NCBI RefSeq assembly: GCF_000956595.1
Contig: NZ_JYOO01000003.1
Span: forward strand, 186,001-250,000
Reading direction: 5' to 3'
DNA length: 64,000 nucleotides
DNA from: Priestia aryabhattai B8W22
GTDB lineage: Bacteria > Bacillota > Bacilli > Bacillales > Bacillaceae_H
The translations under genes and the position numbers were made by a program. The notes beneath the pieces were generated by a model. It saw nothing but the letters and a program-made list of their open reading frames with translations. It had not been told where the DNA came from and made no database searches. Of this stretch, positions 42,295 through 51,986 are shown in pieces; the first letter of the stretch is position 1; every line of letters begins with the position of its first letter.

Positions 42295-42311
42295 ATCACA
42301 TACTATGTGAT
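42295..42311. promoter_or_regulatory. Perfect 17-bp palindrome upstream of the PGA hydrolase gene
   Basis: ATCACATA-C-TATGTGAT, an uninterrupted dyad suitable for a homodimeric repressor. No promoter could be assigned with confidence. Confidence 0.5.
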
Positions 42312-42608
42312 TGCAATTACCAATAAATATGGTACGATTAAGTTCGAGTTTCTTGCTCGTTAAAAGTTCACCAGATAGTCAAAATTTTCATTTTTAAGCA
42401 TTCCATTTTTATCTTATAATAAAGGATGTACTTATTTTCAATTGGTAATTCGACATTATTCTTTGTTTTTTTAAAAAGTTCAAGGAATGTTAACAAATTT
42501 TACGAGCAACCTTGATGTAATTACGATATTTTTTTGTTAAAATAGTTTAGTTGATTAATAAAGATTATGTTTATTCATGTAAGAATAAGCTCAAAAAGGA
42601 GAATTGCT
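42312..42608. other. Intergenic region upstream of ctaB
   Basis: About 300 bp of AT-rich DNA. A possible ctaB promoter is TTGATG near 42513 with TTAAAAT about 19 bp on, a poor spacing. No gene or further repeat seen. Confidence 0.5.
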
Positions 42609-43526
42609 GTGAAAAATACCGAAGTTATCACAAAGGAATCACTTCCTATCAATCAGTATTTTTCCCGGGAAGTAATCAGTGCTATTATAAAAACTGGGAT
42701 TATTAAATCGAACTCACTAGGAATGGTTGCTGGGCTTTGTCTCGCAATTGCTGTTAACGACTTAAGCTTTGTGACACAAATTCCTATCATTATTTTGGCT
42801 TTAATTGGGACATCTTTTGTCGTAGGAGGAGCTGGGGCAGTTAATAACTTCTATGACCGTGATATTGATGCGATCATGAAACGTACGAAAGACAGACCGA
42901 CTGTAACAGGAGCGGTCAACCCTAAATTTGCTCTATGGTTAGGACTGGCTTTATTTGTTATCGGTGTAGGTATTTTATTTTTAGTTTCTAACATGGCCGC
43001 CATTATGGGTATTTTAGGATTTTTCTTTTATGTAGTGCCTTATACTATGCTTACAAAACGTACAACCATTTATAATACCGAAGTCGGAAGTATTTCTGGA
43101 GCTATGCCTCCAATCATTGGCTGGGCCGCTATTTCACCAGACTTATTTCATCCGGTAGCAATTGGATTGTTTGTATTTATGTTTTTATGGCAGCCTCCTC
43201 ACTTCTACGCTATTGCGATTAGAAGACTTGAGGAATATAAAGCCGCAGGTGTACCAATGCTTCCTGTAGTAAAAGGGATCCGTCGTTCCAAAGTCCAAAC
43301 GCTTGTATACCTAGTTATTTTACTAGCGGCATCTTTCTTATTTTTATCGTTTAGTAAAATTATCGCATTTACAACGTTCGGTTTAACACTAGTGTGGATG
43401 CTTCTTGGGATTGTTGGATTTAAAAAATTAGAAGATACAAAATGGGCTACTTTAATGTTTGTGTTCTCATTGAACCATCTTACGATTATTTTTGCCCTTA
43501 TGATTATACTGTCGTTTTTTAAATAA
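42609..43526 (+). CDS. ctaB: Haem O synthase (protohaem IX farnesyltransferase)
   Basis: 305 residues with about nine membrane helices. NNFYDRDIDAIMKRTKDRPTVTG is the prenyl-diphosphate site and YTMLTKRTTIYNTEVGSISGAMPPIIGW the second motif of the UbiA family, in the CtaB form. Adds farnesyl to haem B for cytochrome oxidase haem A. GTG start with GGAG 7 nt upstream. No other cta genes adjoin, so it may be a second, stand-alone copy. Confidence 0.93.
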   Translation: MKNTEVITKESLPINQYFSREVISAIIKTGIIKSNSLGMVAGLCLAIAVNDLSFVTQIPIIILALIGTSFVVGGAGAVNNFYDRDIDAIMKRTKDRPTVTGAVNPKFALWLGLALFVIGVGILFLVSNMAAIMGILGFFFYVVPYTMLTKRTTIYNTEVGSISGAMPPIIGWAAISPDLFHPVAIGLFVFMFLWQPPHFYAIAIRRLEEYKAAGVPMLPVVKGIRRSKVQTLVYLVILLAASFLFLSFSKIIAFTTFGLTLVWMLLGIVGFKKLEDTKWATLMFVFSLNHLTIIFALMIILSFFK

Positions 43527-43537
43527 TAAACGTTCAA

Positions 43538-43568
43538 AAGCAGGTAGCTATCAGCTACCTGCTTTTAT
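43538..43568. terminator. Bidirectional terminator
   Basis: GCAGGTAGCT-ATC-AGCTACCTGC followed by TTTTA, between ctaB and the converging kinase gene. Confidence 0.8.
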
Positions 43569-44488
43569 ACTAGATACATCTTTTGCTTTCAGTGAAATCA
43601 TTCCTCCGTACCTAGCTGAAACTGCTTCACCTAACGCGTTGGCAAACATTGTGTACCGCTTCCGTGACTCCTCACTTTCAGGTAACCCTTTTTCATGAAT
43701 ACACCAGAGAATTCCTGCCATAAATGCATCACCCGCTCCCGTCGTGTCTATCGCCTGCACTTCTTTTGCACTCACATGAAGCGTTTGATTTGCAGTAACC
43801 GCTACTGCCCCATCTTCTCCTTGAGTAATCCATACGTACGGAATATGATACGATCTCAGTTTTTCTAGGCTTTCTGTCAGATCTGTTGAATTCATCAAAA
43901 ATGGAGCTCATCTTGAGAGATTTTCAAAATATCTGTTTCGTACAAAAACGGTGTTACGGTATTTCTACATGCTGCTTCACTTTCCCATCTTTTCATTCGG
44001 ATATTTGGATCAAATGCTACCAGCATACGATATTTTTTTGCGAGCCTTACAGCTTCTTTCGTAGTTTCCTGGGAAATCCGATGAAACAACGTGCCTGACC
44101 CAAAATAAAAAATCGCTGCCTGCTCAAATAAAGGTTCCTGCAGCTCATGTTTATACACTTGCTCATGAGGTGTAGAATCTATGTAGGAATGAAAGTGACG
44201 ATCTCCTTCTTTACTTTTATGTACATACACTTCACAAACTTTTTTCGTCTTCGATGTTACACAGCCGCTTTGGTTTACTCCTTCAATTAAAAGCTTCTTT
44301 CTTACGAAATCACTTGTTTCATCACTGCCTAACTTGCAGATATAATATGCTTTTGCTCCTAGCTTCTGAACTCCAACTGCTACATTAACGGTTGTGCCTC
44401 CTAAAAAAGGGTCAAAGTCAGTGTTAGATTCATTTTTGGCGATAAAATCAATAAATGCCTCACCATATGAAATAATTCCTTTTTTCAC
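43551..44488 (-). pseudogene. PfkB-family sugar kinase (fructokinase-like), frameshifted
   Basis: GTG start at 44488 following AGGTAGGG. The first frame (GEAFIDFIAKNESNTDFDPFLGGTTVNVAVGVQKLGAKAYYICKLGSDETSDFVRKKL...DPNIRMKRW) stops after DELHF; one more T in the run at 43897-43901 restores LMNSTDLTESLEKL...WITQGEDGAVAV...AIDTTGAGDAFMAGILW, where DTTGAGDAF is the PfkB signature with the catalytic Asp. Corrected length is 312. Substrate likely fructose or a similar ketose. Homopolymer sequencing error is possible. Confidence 0.82.
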
Positions 44489-44489
44489 G

Positions 44490-44699
44490 TTAATCCCTAC
44501 CTTCTTTCTTCTGTCTCCCAACGCATTTGACGCATACACACGCTTTTCCTCTGCTGTCTAAAGGAATTTGTTTAAACAGATCATGGGTAAAAACTTTCTG
44601 CATACACCAACACTTTTCTATTTCTCTGCCTTGTACAGAAGCACAGTTATTTCTCTCTCCGCAGATAGGACATGTGCTATCATCACCTGAAAATGCCAT
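44490..44699 (-). CDS. Cysteine-rich CWC-family protein
   Basis: 69 residues: CPICGERNNCA, CWC and CVCVKCV, the pattern of the small CWC metal-binding family. GGAGAGG precedes the ATG. Its stop is 1 bp from the kinase GTG, so they are co-transcribed. Function unknown. Confidence 0.72.
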   Translation of the reverse strand: MAFSGDDSTCPICGERNNCASVQGREIEKCWCMQKVFTHDLFKQIPLDSRGKACVCVKCVGRQKKEGRD

Positions 44700-44854
44700 A
44701 AATTCCTCTCCTTTTTTCTATGCAGTTGTATAGGTTATCCCTATTAGTATACAAGAGGTAGTTAAAATGCGCTTTTTGATATTTTCGTTTTCAACTTCTT
44801 CTATTCTTGATATTATACATATAAAGGAAATAACATATCGCGAAAGGAGCCTTT

Positions 44855-46214
44855 ATGACGACACATTTATTTCACCAAAAACCCCTTGCTACATGGATGC
44901 ATGAATATCCTTTACTAACACCTTTAATCAATAAACAGGAAATACTTTGGATAAATCCTTATATAAAACCTGCTCAAGAAGCACTTTCTTCTCTTTCTTT
45001 ACATCCCAAAGATATAAAAGAGGCAAAAGAGCGACTTTCTCGCTTTTCTTCTTTTCTTCAAATCGCTTTTCCGGAGCTGAAAGCATCAAAAGGAATCATT
45101 GAATCACCTCTTCAAGAAATTGCATACATGAAAGACTATTTAAATCAACAAATGAATAATAAGCTGCAAGGAAAATTATTGATGAAATGCGATCACGATC
45201 TTCCCATATCAGGTTCTATTAAAGCAAGAGGCGGCATTTATGAAGTATTAAAGTTTGCTGAAAGTCTTGCTATCAAAAAAGGACTGCTTACCGAGGAAGA
45301 CAGCTACGCTCTTCTAGCTGAAGAACGATGTAAAAAGTTATTTTCTTCTTATTCTATTTCAGTAGGATCTACCGGTAATTTAGGTTTAAGCATTGGTATT
45401 ATGAGCGCTACTCTCGGCTTTAATGTCACCGTCCATATGTCAGCGGACGCTAAAAAAATGGAAAAAAGATCTACTTCGTTCTAAAAGTGTAACCGTTATT
45501 GAATATCAGTCTGACTACGGAAAAGCCGTGGAAGAAGGACGAAAGCAAGCCGAAGCAGACCCCGCCTGTCATTTTATTGACGATGAGCAGTCTAGAGATT
45601 TATTTCTTGGTTATTCCGTTGCGGCTTTACGTTTGAAAAAGCAGCTAGCCGAGCAGCAAATTCAAGTAGACGCCGAACACCCTTTGTTTGTCTATTTACC
45701 TTGCGGAGTAGGCGGAGGTCCTGGCGGTATTACGTTTGGATTAAAAGCAATCTACGGTGATCACGTTCACTGCTTTTTTGCTGAACCTACTCACTCCCCT
45801 TGCATGCTGCTTGGATTAATGACCGAGCTGCATGATGGCATTTCCGTTACGGATATTGGACTTGATAACGTAACAGCTGCCGATGGACTAGCTGTAGGAA
45901 GGCCATCTAGCTTTGTAGGCGAAACGATAAAATCGCTTATTAGCGGAATTTATACTGTAGAAGATGATCAGCTTTTCCGATTTATTTATGAGCTAGCCAA
46001 TCGTCAAAATATGTATATAGAACCTTCAGCAGCGGCTGGTTTACAAGGACCTCTTCACCTGATGGAAAGCGGGTCTTCATATATACAAGCGCAAGCACTA
46101 AAAAGCGATATGTCAAAAGCTACTCACCTTGTCTGGTCAACTGGAGGCAGTATGGTGCCAGTTGAAGTGATGAATAGCTATTACGAGCAAGGAAAAAATT
46201 TAATGAATAGATAA
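44855..46214 (+). pseudogene. dsdA: D-serine ammonia-lyase, frameshifted
   Basis: PLP enzyme that deaminates D-serine to pyruvate. Residues 1-200 carry the PLP lysine motif SGSIKARGGIYEVL and SVGSTGNLGLSIGI. The frame is lost in an A7 run (45452-45458); with six A the sequence reads [30 protein letters not shown] as in DsdA, then [16 protein letters not shown], total 452 residues, normal for the family. Clear GGAGCC site before the ATG. Probably an extra base in the sequence rather than a dead gene. Confidence 0.88.
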
Positions 46215-46218
46215 CGTT

Positions 46219-46256
46219 AAAAGGCATGGAGAACAATGATGTTCTTCATGCCTTTT
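46219..46256. terminator. Bidirectional terminator
   Basis: AAAAGGCATG-AAGAAC-type hairpin (AAAAGGCATGGAGAAC/GTTCTTCATGCCTTTT). Confidence 0.75.
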
Positions 46257-47637
46257 TAGAAGAAGTAGCTTGCAGAAAGATAGGATACCAAATTTCAAAG
46301 GGAAAATATCCCGACTTATAGCTGCCGCTTGTACCCATAGTTGAAATTTTTATTTTCCTGTATCCTTTTTTCCATAGAAAGGTACCTGCAAACACCTCGA
46401 TTTGTTCCACTTTCTTTCTTCTAATAATCGTTGTTTTTCGTGTTAAAAACTGCGAGCGAATACTGACAAATACCTCGTCCATCATTAAGCCGCCTTGGCG
46501 ATATCCTAACCACTGAATAAGTACGTACACAAGGGATAGCACGGCAATAACCCACACGAACATTGATTTCCAAAAGCTGATGCCAATCCCTGCCGCTGCA
46601 AGTAACAAGAGCGGTAATAATAATGGGTACCATGCATATTGAATAGCTGTATTTCTTGGACACTTTATATATTCATAGTGCGGGACATATACGTTCATTA
46701 ATGCTGAAATCTCTTTTTGCTGGATAAACGGGTGTAAATAGACCTTTTCTTTTAAATCAGAGGTTACGACGTTTAACGAAACGGAAGACCATCCAAATAA
46801 GCGTCGAACCAACCCTTCTTCTATCGTAACAGCCTGTATTTTATGAAAAGGAATCGTAAGGGATTTCTTATTTAACAGTCCGTATTTAATATGTAGATAA
46901 TGATCGTAGCGTTCCACTGTAAAACCGCCAAAGCGTATCACATATAAAACGATAGACAGCAAATAAGCAAGCACCACAATTACAGCCACTAATACAAATA
47001 AACCAAGCATCGATTGATGAATCACTTCTTCGTAAGCTGTCTTCACCCAGCGGTTGATATACGTATCAATATACTGATAGAGAAAACCAAGAGCAGCAAA
47101 TATATAGCCAAAATTTCCGGAAAACGCAGCAGCTAACGCCAGCTGTTTCACCGACACTTTCATCATACATTCAGGACTTTTTTCTCTTATTTCCGGCTGA
47201 CTTCCTGACAGCTTTAACGTATCTTTAAGATGGTGCGCTTCTTTTAGTGAAATACCAGATAAATCAATTTCAGCATCCGTACCGCTGCTGGCCGTGTCAA
47301 TACGAAGCCGGGCTAAGCAAAGAATTCTAAAAACAAACGGCTGATCTAACTGAATCGATTGAATGCGATTTCGTTGAATAAATCGTTTTTCTTTTTTAAA
47401 AATTCCTTTATAAAGACGCACTTCCGTTTCCGTTACTTCATAACGAAATTCCCTCCAAGTAAAAAAAGCAAATAAAGCGACTACGCCTCCCGCTAATAGC
47501 GTTGCCCACCAATATGTAAACAACAGGTGCCGATTGACAATAAATACAAATACAAAAGGCAGGATATTATTTTTTACATGTTCAATAAATGCAATTGCAA
47601 TATATAGCGGATGCAGCCGCTTACTCATCTTCATCAT
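46246..47637 (-). CDS. ydbT: Bacterial PH-domain membrane protein YdbT
   Basis: 463 residues with three bPH_2 (DUF304) units between pairs of membrane helices: YEVTETEVRLYKGIFKKEKRFIQRNRIQSIQLDQPF, YDHYLHIKYGLLNKKSLTIPFHKIQAV and RSQFLTRKTTIIRRKKVEQIEV. The gene overlaps ydbS. In B. subtilis ydbST belongs to the SigW regulon and protects against amylocyclicin-type peptides. Several ATGs at the start are possible (47637-47628). Confidence 0.85.
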   Translation of the reverse strand: MMKMSKRLHPLYIAIAFIEHVKNNILPFVFVFIVNRHLLFTYWWATLLAGGVVALFAFFTWREFRYEVTETEVRLYKGIFKKEKRFIQRNRIQSIQLDQPFVFRILCLARLRIDTASSGTDAEIDLSGISLKEAHHLKDTLKLSGSQPEIREKSPECMMKVSVKQLALAAAFSGNFGYIFAALGFLYQYIDTYINRWVKTAYEEVIHQSMLGLFVLVAVIVVLAYLLSIVLYVIRFGGFTVERYDHYLHIKYGLLNKKSLTIPFHKIQAVTIEEGLVRRLFGWSSVSLNVVTSDLKEKVYLHPFIQQKEISALMNVYVPHYEYIKCPRNTAIQYAWYPLLLPLLLLAAAGIGISFWKSMFVWVIAVLSLVYVLIQWLGYRQGGLMMDEVFVSIRSQFLTRKTTIIRRKKVEQIEVFAGTFLWKKGYRKIKISTMGTSGSYKSGYFPFEIWYPIFLQATSSKKA

Positions 47638-48103
47638 CTACCTCTGCTAGTCTAGCAATATACTCCCGCAGTGCTTCAGCATCTCTTTGCCCGAGTGCAG
47701 GAATTTCGACACTTCCAGCTGCTGTGATGATTTTAACAGATGCCAAGTCAAATTTTCGAAAAATCGGCCCTGTCAACGTTTCAACGTGCTGCACTTTCAC
47801 AAGCGGAATTTTCGTATGATACCAGATGAATAGCCCTCTTTGTACATCAATTTGAGTATCTGTTACTTCATATGAATATACATTCATATATACATTTGGA
47901 GCTATAATTGTATATATGATAAAGCTCACGACTAATAGTCCAGCTGATATCCATCCAATAATTGACCACCAATCAAAAAAATGAACGAGTAGAAAATAAC
48001 CCGCTGTTGCCAGAAGCCACAGGCTATGCGTAAAAATAGATTGCCAGCGCATCGCTTTTTTAGCCTCGAGAGGCAATTTGCCCTTTAAATGTTCAAACTC
48101 CAT
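47621..48103 (-). CDS. ydbS: Bacterial PH-domain membrane protein YdbS
   Basis: 160 residues: two membrane helices then one bPH_2 domain (YEVTDTQIDVQRGLFIWYHTKIPLVKVQHVETLTGPIFRKFDLASVKIITAAG). First gene of ydbST, directly downstream of a SigW-type promoter. Part of envelope defence against peptides. Confidence 0.85.
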   Translation of the reverse strand: MEFEHLKGKLPLEAKKAMRWQSIFTHSLWLLATAGYFLLVHFFDWWSIIGWISAGLLVVSFIIYTIIAPNVYMNVYSYEVTDTQIDVQRGLFIWYHTKIPLVKVQHVETLTGPIFRKFDLASVKIITAAGSVEIPALGQRDAEALREYIARLAEVDDEDE

Positions 48104-48147
48104 AAAAACTCCTTTCTCTACCTTTTTTACTATTTCTATTACTATAT

Positions 48148-48173
48148 TACGTTAAAAAAGGAAAAAAGTTTCA
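48148..48173 (-). promoter_or_regulatory. SigW-type ECF promoter of ydbST
   Basis: TGAAAC (48168-48173), exactly 16 bp spacer rich in T, CGTA (48148-48151): the full SigW consensus. Located 45 bp before ydbS. Confidence 0.85.
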
Positions 48174-48202
48174 TAGTTTGCTATTTTCTTATTATTTTTT
48201 GA

Positions 48203-48248
48203 TAAAAAACAAACAAGACTGCCTATTTCGAGGCAGCCTTGTTTGTTA
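48203..48248 (-). terminator. Terminator of the malic enzyme gene
   Basis: AACAAACAAGACTGCCT-ATTTCG-AGGCAGCCTTGTTTGTT, a long near-perfect stem over the stop codon. Confidence 0.8.
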
Positions 48249-49577
48249 TCGATAAACGCCGTCTTTCTCTCCGTGTACAACAGCCGCTCTTTCAACTGCT
48301 TCAGATACTGCTTCATGTACAGCTAGATTAAGAGGATGAGGAACTAAATCGCCTGGACGCGTTGAATTCGCAATGGCTTCAGCTGCAGCTACAAGCATCG
48401 TATGTGTAATATCACGCACCCCCGCATTTAACACTCCTCTGAAAATACCTGGGAAGCCGAGTACATTATTCACTGACCTGCCGTCAGTAGCATAAATAGC
48501 TCCTGCTTCAAGAGCATCTTCAGGTTCAATTTCTGGCTTTGGGTTAGAAAGTGCTAGAATGATTTGCCCTTTTCGGATCCATTCTTTTTGGATTAAGCCA
48601 GGTACACCTGTTGTCGCAACAACAATATCACAGTTCTCCATAAGCTCTTCTAATGAATCCGCTACTTTTCCACCGTAGCTGACTAAGCGCTCATTCGCTT
48701 CAGGAGACTTATCAGCTCCTATCACCTGTTTGACACCGTACGCCATGAACATTCTGCAAGTAGCGATACCGGCAGCTCCTAAGCCAATCTGCCCTACTTT
48801 TGCTTCTTTCAAATTCACACCTGTGCTGCGACAAGCTGAGATAGCTGCTGCTAGCGTCACAACTGCTGTTCCATGTTGATCATCATGCATAACTGGAATA
48901 TCGAGCTCTTCTTTTAAACGTTCTTCAATTTCAAAGCAGTGAGGCGACCCTATATCTTCTAGTAAAATACCGCCAAATCCCGGTGAAATATTTTTAACTG
49001 TTTGAATAATTTCTTCCGGCTCATTTACATTTAGCAAAATAGGGATAGCGTTTACATTAGCAAGCTGATCAAATAACGCAGCTTTTCCTTCCATAACGGG
49101 CATTCCTGCAACTGGACCAATATTTCCTAATCCTAATATAGCGGTGCCATCCGTTACAATCGCAACCGTATTTCCAATGCTCGTATAAATCTTAGCTTTG
49201 TCGGGCTGTTCTTGAATAGCACGGCAAACGTTTGCTACACCTGGTGTATACACTCTTCTTAAGTCAGCGATCGATTCAATTTTCATTTTGCTTTTCATTT
49301 GAATTTTACCGCCTTCATGCGCATGAAGAACTTCATCGGATACTGTATGTAAAGTAATGCCTTCTAAACTGCGAACCGCTTCAAGCAATTCCTCAAGCTG
49401 GTCTTCACTTTCTACTTGAACCGTAATGCTTCTCATGGTGTAGTTATGTCCTACTTTAACGGTTTCAACCTCGCCAATGTCTCCTCCAACATTTCCGATA
49501 GCTGTTGCTACTCTTCCTAAGTTTCCCGGTACAGTCGGTGTTTGTACCATTAATGTGCGTATTAAATTATTCATCAT
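48246..49577 (-). CDS. NAD(P)-dependent malic enzyme with N-terminal ACT domain
   Basis: 443 residues. An ACT domain (about 5-80: RTLMVQTPTVPGNLGRVATAIGNVGGDIGEVETV) precedes the malic enzyme core: VYTPGVANVCRAI with the catalytic Tyr, PVMEGKAALF with the Lys, DDQHGTAVVTLAA with metal ligands and VGQIGLGAAGIA for NAD(P). Converts malate to pyruvate and CO2. The ACT domain suggests amino acid or metabolite control. A perfect cre site about 145 bp upstream suggests CcpA control. Confidence 0.88.
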   Translation of the reverse strand: MMNNLIRTLMVQTPTVPGNLGRVATAIGNVGGDIGEVETVKVGHNYTMRSITVQVESEDQLEELLEAVRSLEGITLHTVSDEVLHAHEGGKIQMKSKMKIESIADLRRVYTPGVANVCRAIQEQPDKAKIYTSIGNTVAIVTDGTAILGLGNIGPVAGMPVMEGKAALFDQLANVNAIPILLNVNEPEEIIQTVKNISPGFGGILLEDIGSPHCFEIEERLKEELDIPVMHDDQHGTAVVTLAAAISACRSTGVNLKEAKVGQIGLGAAGIATCRMFMAYGVKQVIGADKSPEANERLVSYGGKVADSLEELMENCDIVVATTGVPGLIQKEWIRKGQIILALSNPKPEIEPEDALEAGAIYATDGRSVNNVLGFPGIFRGVLNAGVRDITHTMLVAAAEAIANSTRPGDLVPHPLNLAVHEAVSEAVERAAVVHGEKDGVYR

Positions 49578-49722
49578 ATTCCGATATCCCCCTTGTCCTA
49601 ATCCTGCAAGTACGTATGCTTACTAAATGAAGCGTTTAAAACGGTCTAATCCTCATAAGTTCATGTTATCTACTTATCTTACAAGTAGATCTATGCGTAC
49701 TCTCTTTTCCATCAAAAGAAAT

Positions 49723-49737
49723 AGATAACGCTTTCAA
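49723..49737. promoter_or_regulatory. Perfect cre-type site upstream of the malic enzyme gene
   Basis: Minus-strand TTGAAAGCGTTATCT fits the CcpA consensus at every fixed position. The rest of the 300-bp intergenic region shows no other clear feature. Confidence 0.65.
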
Positions 49738-49880
49738 ACAGATGTTTCGCTTTGATTATAAGCAAAGTTTTTAGAATAATCAAGCGATGGCATTGTGAAA
49801 ATTCATAAATTATTAAGAAGGAATTTGTTCTTCATAAACAGAAAAGACTTATATAGAAAAGAAACAAAGGAGTGAAGCAA

Positions 49881-50459
49881 TTGAAATCAATTTGTGTGTT
49901 TGCAGGAGCAAGCGCTGGAATAAAAACAGAATATAAAGAGGCCGCCGTCTCGCTAGGACGCTACATGGCCCAAAAAAACTACCGGCTGATTTACGGAGGC
50001 TCACGAATGGGTCTGATGGGAGAAGTTGCAAATGAAATGCTTCAGCATGGAGGCGAAGTCATTGGTATTATGCCCCGCGGTTTGTTTAGCGGTGAAATTG
50101 TTCATACCGCGCTGACAGAACTCATCGAAGTAGAGAGCATGCATGAGAGAAAAGCAACTATGCACGAGTTAGCTGATGCTTACATTGCACTTCCTGGAGG
50201 TTTCGGAACATTTGAAGAGTTATTTGAAGCTCTTTGCTGGGCTCAAATTGGTATACATAAAAAACCAGTAGGGTTATTAAATGTGAACGGCTACTACAAC
50301 CCGCTTATGCAAATGGTTCAGCATGCCGTAGATGAAGGATTTTCTACGGATTCTGCTATTCGTCTAATCAACATTTCTGATACTCCCGAACAGCTCATCT
50401 CTTCAATGGACACCTACACGTCTCCTTCAGAGGATCAAAAATGGAACACTGAAAGCTAA
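49881..50459 (+). CDS. LOG-family nucleotide phosphoribohydrolase
   Basis: 192 residues. SICVFAGASAGIKTEY at the start, GGSRMGLMGEVANEML and the catalytic PGGFGTFEELFEALCWAQ motif of LOG (lonely guy) / TIGR00730 proteins such as YvdD. These cleave cytokinin riboside monophosphates or AMP to base plus ribose-5-phosphate. The TTG at 49881 is 8 nt from AAAGGAG; the GTG at 49872 overlaps the site. Confidence 0.87.
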   Translation: MKSICVFAGASAGIKTEYKEAAVSLGRYMAQKNYRLIYGGSRMGLMGEVANEMLQHGGEVIGIMPRGLFSGEIVHTALTELIEVESMHERKATMHELADAYIALPGGFGTFEELFEALCWAQIGIHKKPVGLLNVNGYYNPLMQMVQHAVDEGFSTDSAIRLINISDTPEQLISSMDTYTSPSEDQKWNTES

Positions 50460-50492
50460 AAAGCAAGCGCATCATTTGCGCTCGCTTTTCAG
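50460..50492. terminator. Bidirectional terminator
   Basis: AAAAGCAAGCGCA-TCATT-TGCGCTCGCTTTT hairpin between converging genes. Confidence 0.8.
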
Positions 50493-51700
50493 ATGTTATT
50501 AAAAGTAATTTCGTATTTTTTTACACCAAAAACAAAAGGGCTATCTATTGGCTTTAAATACTGATTCTGAACTTTGGAAAATTCCCCTTTTTCTAGTAAT
50601 TTAGCAAAGGCAATTTTCCCTTCCATTCTTGCTAGCGGTGCTCCTAAGCAAAAATGGATGCCAAATCCAAAGCTTACATGAGGATTCGCTTTACGATGTA
50701 CGACAAAAGTGTTAGACCTTTCAAACTTAGCTGAATCTCTATTTGCACTTGCTGCCCAGCTAATTACCTGCTGCCCCTTTTTAATTTTACACTCTCCAAG
50801 TTCTACATCTTCAGCGGCTATGCGTCCAATCGCTTGAATAGGAGGATAATAACGAAGCGTTTCTTCCACGAGATTCGGAACTAGCGATATATCTTGACGA
50901 ACTTCATTCTGCACGTCTACGTCTTCTGTCATATACCGGACTCCGTTCGTAATTAAGTTTGTTGTTGTTTCATTGCCTGCTACTAGCAATAGAATACAAA
51001 ACCCCAGTACTTCCTCTTCTGTTAAATGTTCGCCGTCAATTTCTGCTTCTAAAAGCAGCGAAATAAGATCTTCTTGTTTATTTTTCTGACGCTCGGCGAT
51101 AATTTCTTTAAAATACCCTTGTAAAAAAAGCACACCGTCATTACGCTTTTGCATCATTTTCGCAAAGGCTTCGTCTGAATTATCTTCAGCACCGCTCACT
51201 AAATCATCGGAGTACTTTTTAAACAGTGCTCGGTCTTTTATTGGTACTCCCAGTAGCTCTGCTATTACAATAATCGGCAGTGGTCCAGCAAAGTCTTCTA
51301 CTATATCAAACTTTTTTTTGCTGCTTACTTCATCTAATAAATAATCTGCAATCTCTTCAATATGACCCTCCAAGTGCTGAATAGCTCTTGGCGTAAAAGC
51401 TTTGTTTACTAAGTTTCGTAACTTTGTATGTTTTGGAGGATCCATCATTAAGATACTTTCTTGGCGTTCTTCCATTGCTCGTTTGGATGAAAAAAGCGAC
51501 GGGTTTTTTAAAATATACTTTACTGTTTCATAATCAAATACATCCCAGCAGTTTCGGCTTTCATCGTAACGAATAGGTGCTTCTTGACGCAGGCTATTAT
51601 AAATATCAAATGGGTAAAGCTGCTGTTCAACGGATTTAATTTCTTGCATAGGAATTAAATTAGCATAACGATTTTCTCTTTTCACTGCTTTTGGATTCAT
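50489..51700 (-). CDS. Cytochrome P450, CYP109-like
   Basis: 403 residues, soluble class I type. I-helix LLLVAGNETTTNL with the acid-alcohol pair replaced by N-E-T as in CYP109B1; ExxR in EETLRYYP; haem ligand Cys in HVSFGFGIHFCLGAPLARME. MMDPPKHTKLRNLVNKAFTPRAI matches CYP109 enzymes of Bacillus, which hydroxylate fatty acids, terpenoids and steroids. It needs separate redox partners, none of which are adjacent. ATG 51700 with AAGGA 7 nt upstream. Confidence 0.85.
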   Translation of the reverse strand: MNPKAVKRENRYANLIPMQEIKSVEQQLYPFDIYNSLRQEAPIRYDESRNCWDVFDYETVKYILKNPSLFSSKRAMEERQESILMMDPPKHTKLRNLVNKAFTPRAIQHLEGHIEEIADYLLDEVSSKKKFDIVEDFAGPLPIIVIAELLGVPIKDRALFKKYSDDLVSGAEDNSDEAFAKMMQKRNDGVLFLQGYFKEIIAERQKNKQEDLISLLLEAEIDGEHLTEEEVLGFCILLLVAGNETTTNLITNGVRYMTEDVDVQNEVRQDISLVPNLVEETLRYYPPIQAIGRIAAEDVELGECKIKKGQQVISWAASANRDSAKFERSNTFVVHRKANPHVSFGFGIHFCLGAPLARMEGKIAFAKLLEKGEFSKVQNQYLKPIDSPFVFGVKKYEITFNNI

Positions 51701-51986
51701 CTCGTCTTCCTTCTTTCGTTTAAAAGTAAAACTCGGTAAGGTTTTTAATCGCCTATGGATAAAAGAATTTTTTTCCATCTTTTATCTTTTGATAAGCCTA
51801 TCACAAGGTTTTTTCACTTTCAACGGACATAATCAGAAAATTTTGTCAATTATACCAAAGACGTATTTTTATTCAAGGTCTAAATAAGTGATTTTTCCCC
51901 ATTTTTTTAGTTCATTTATCTTGTTTCATAATAATCATAGAGATGGTTACACTACAAGTAAGTACGTAAGAAAGTAGGGATCTCAT

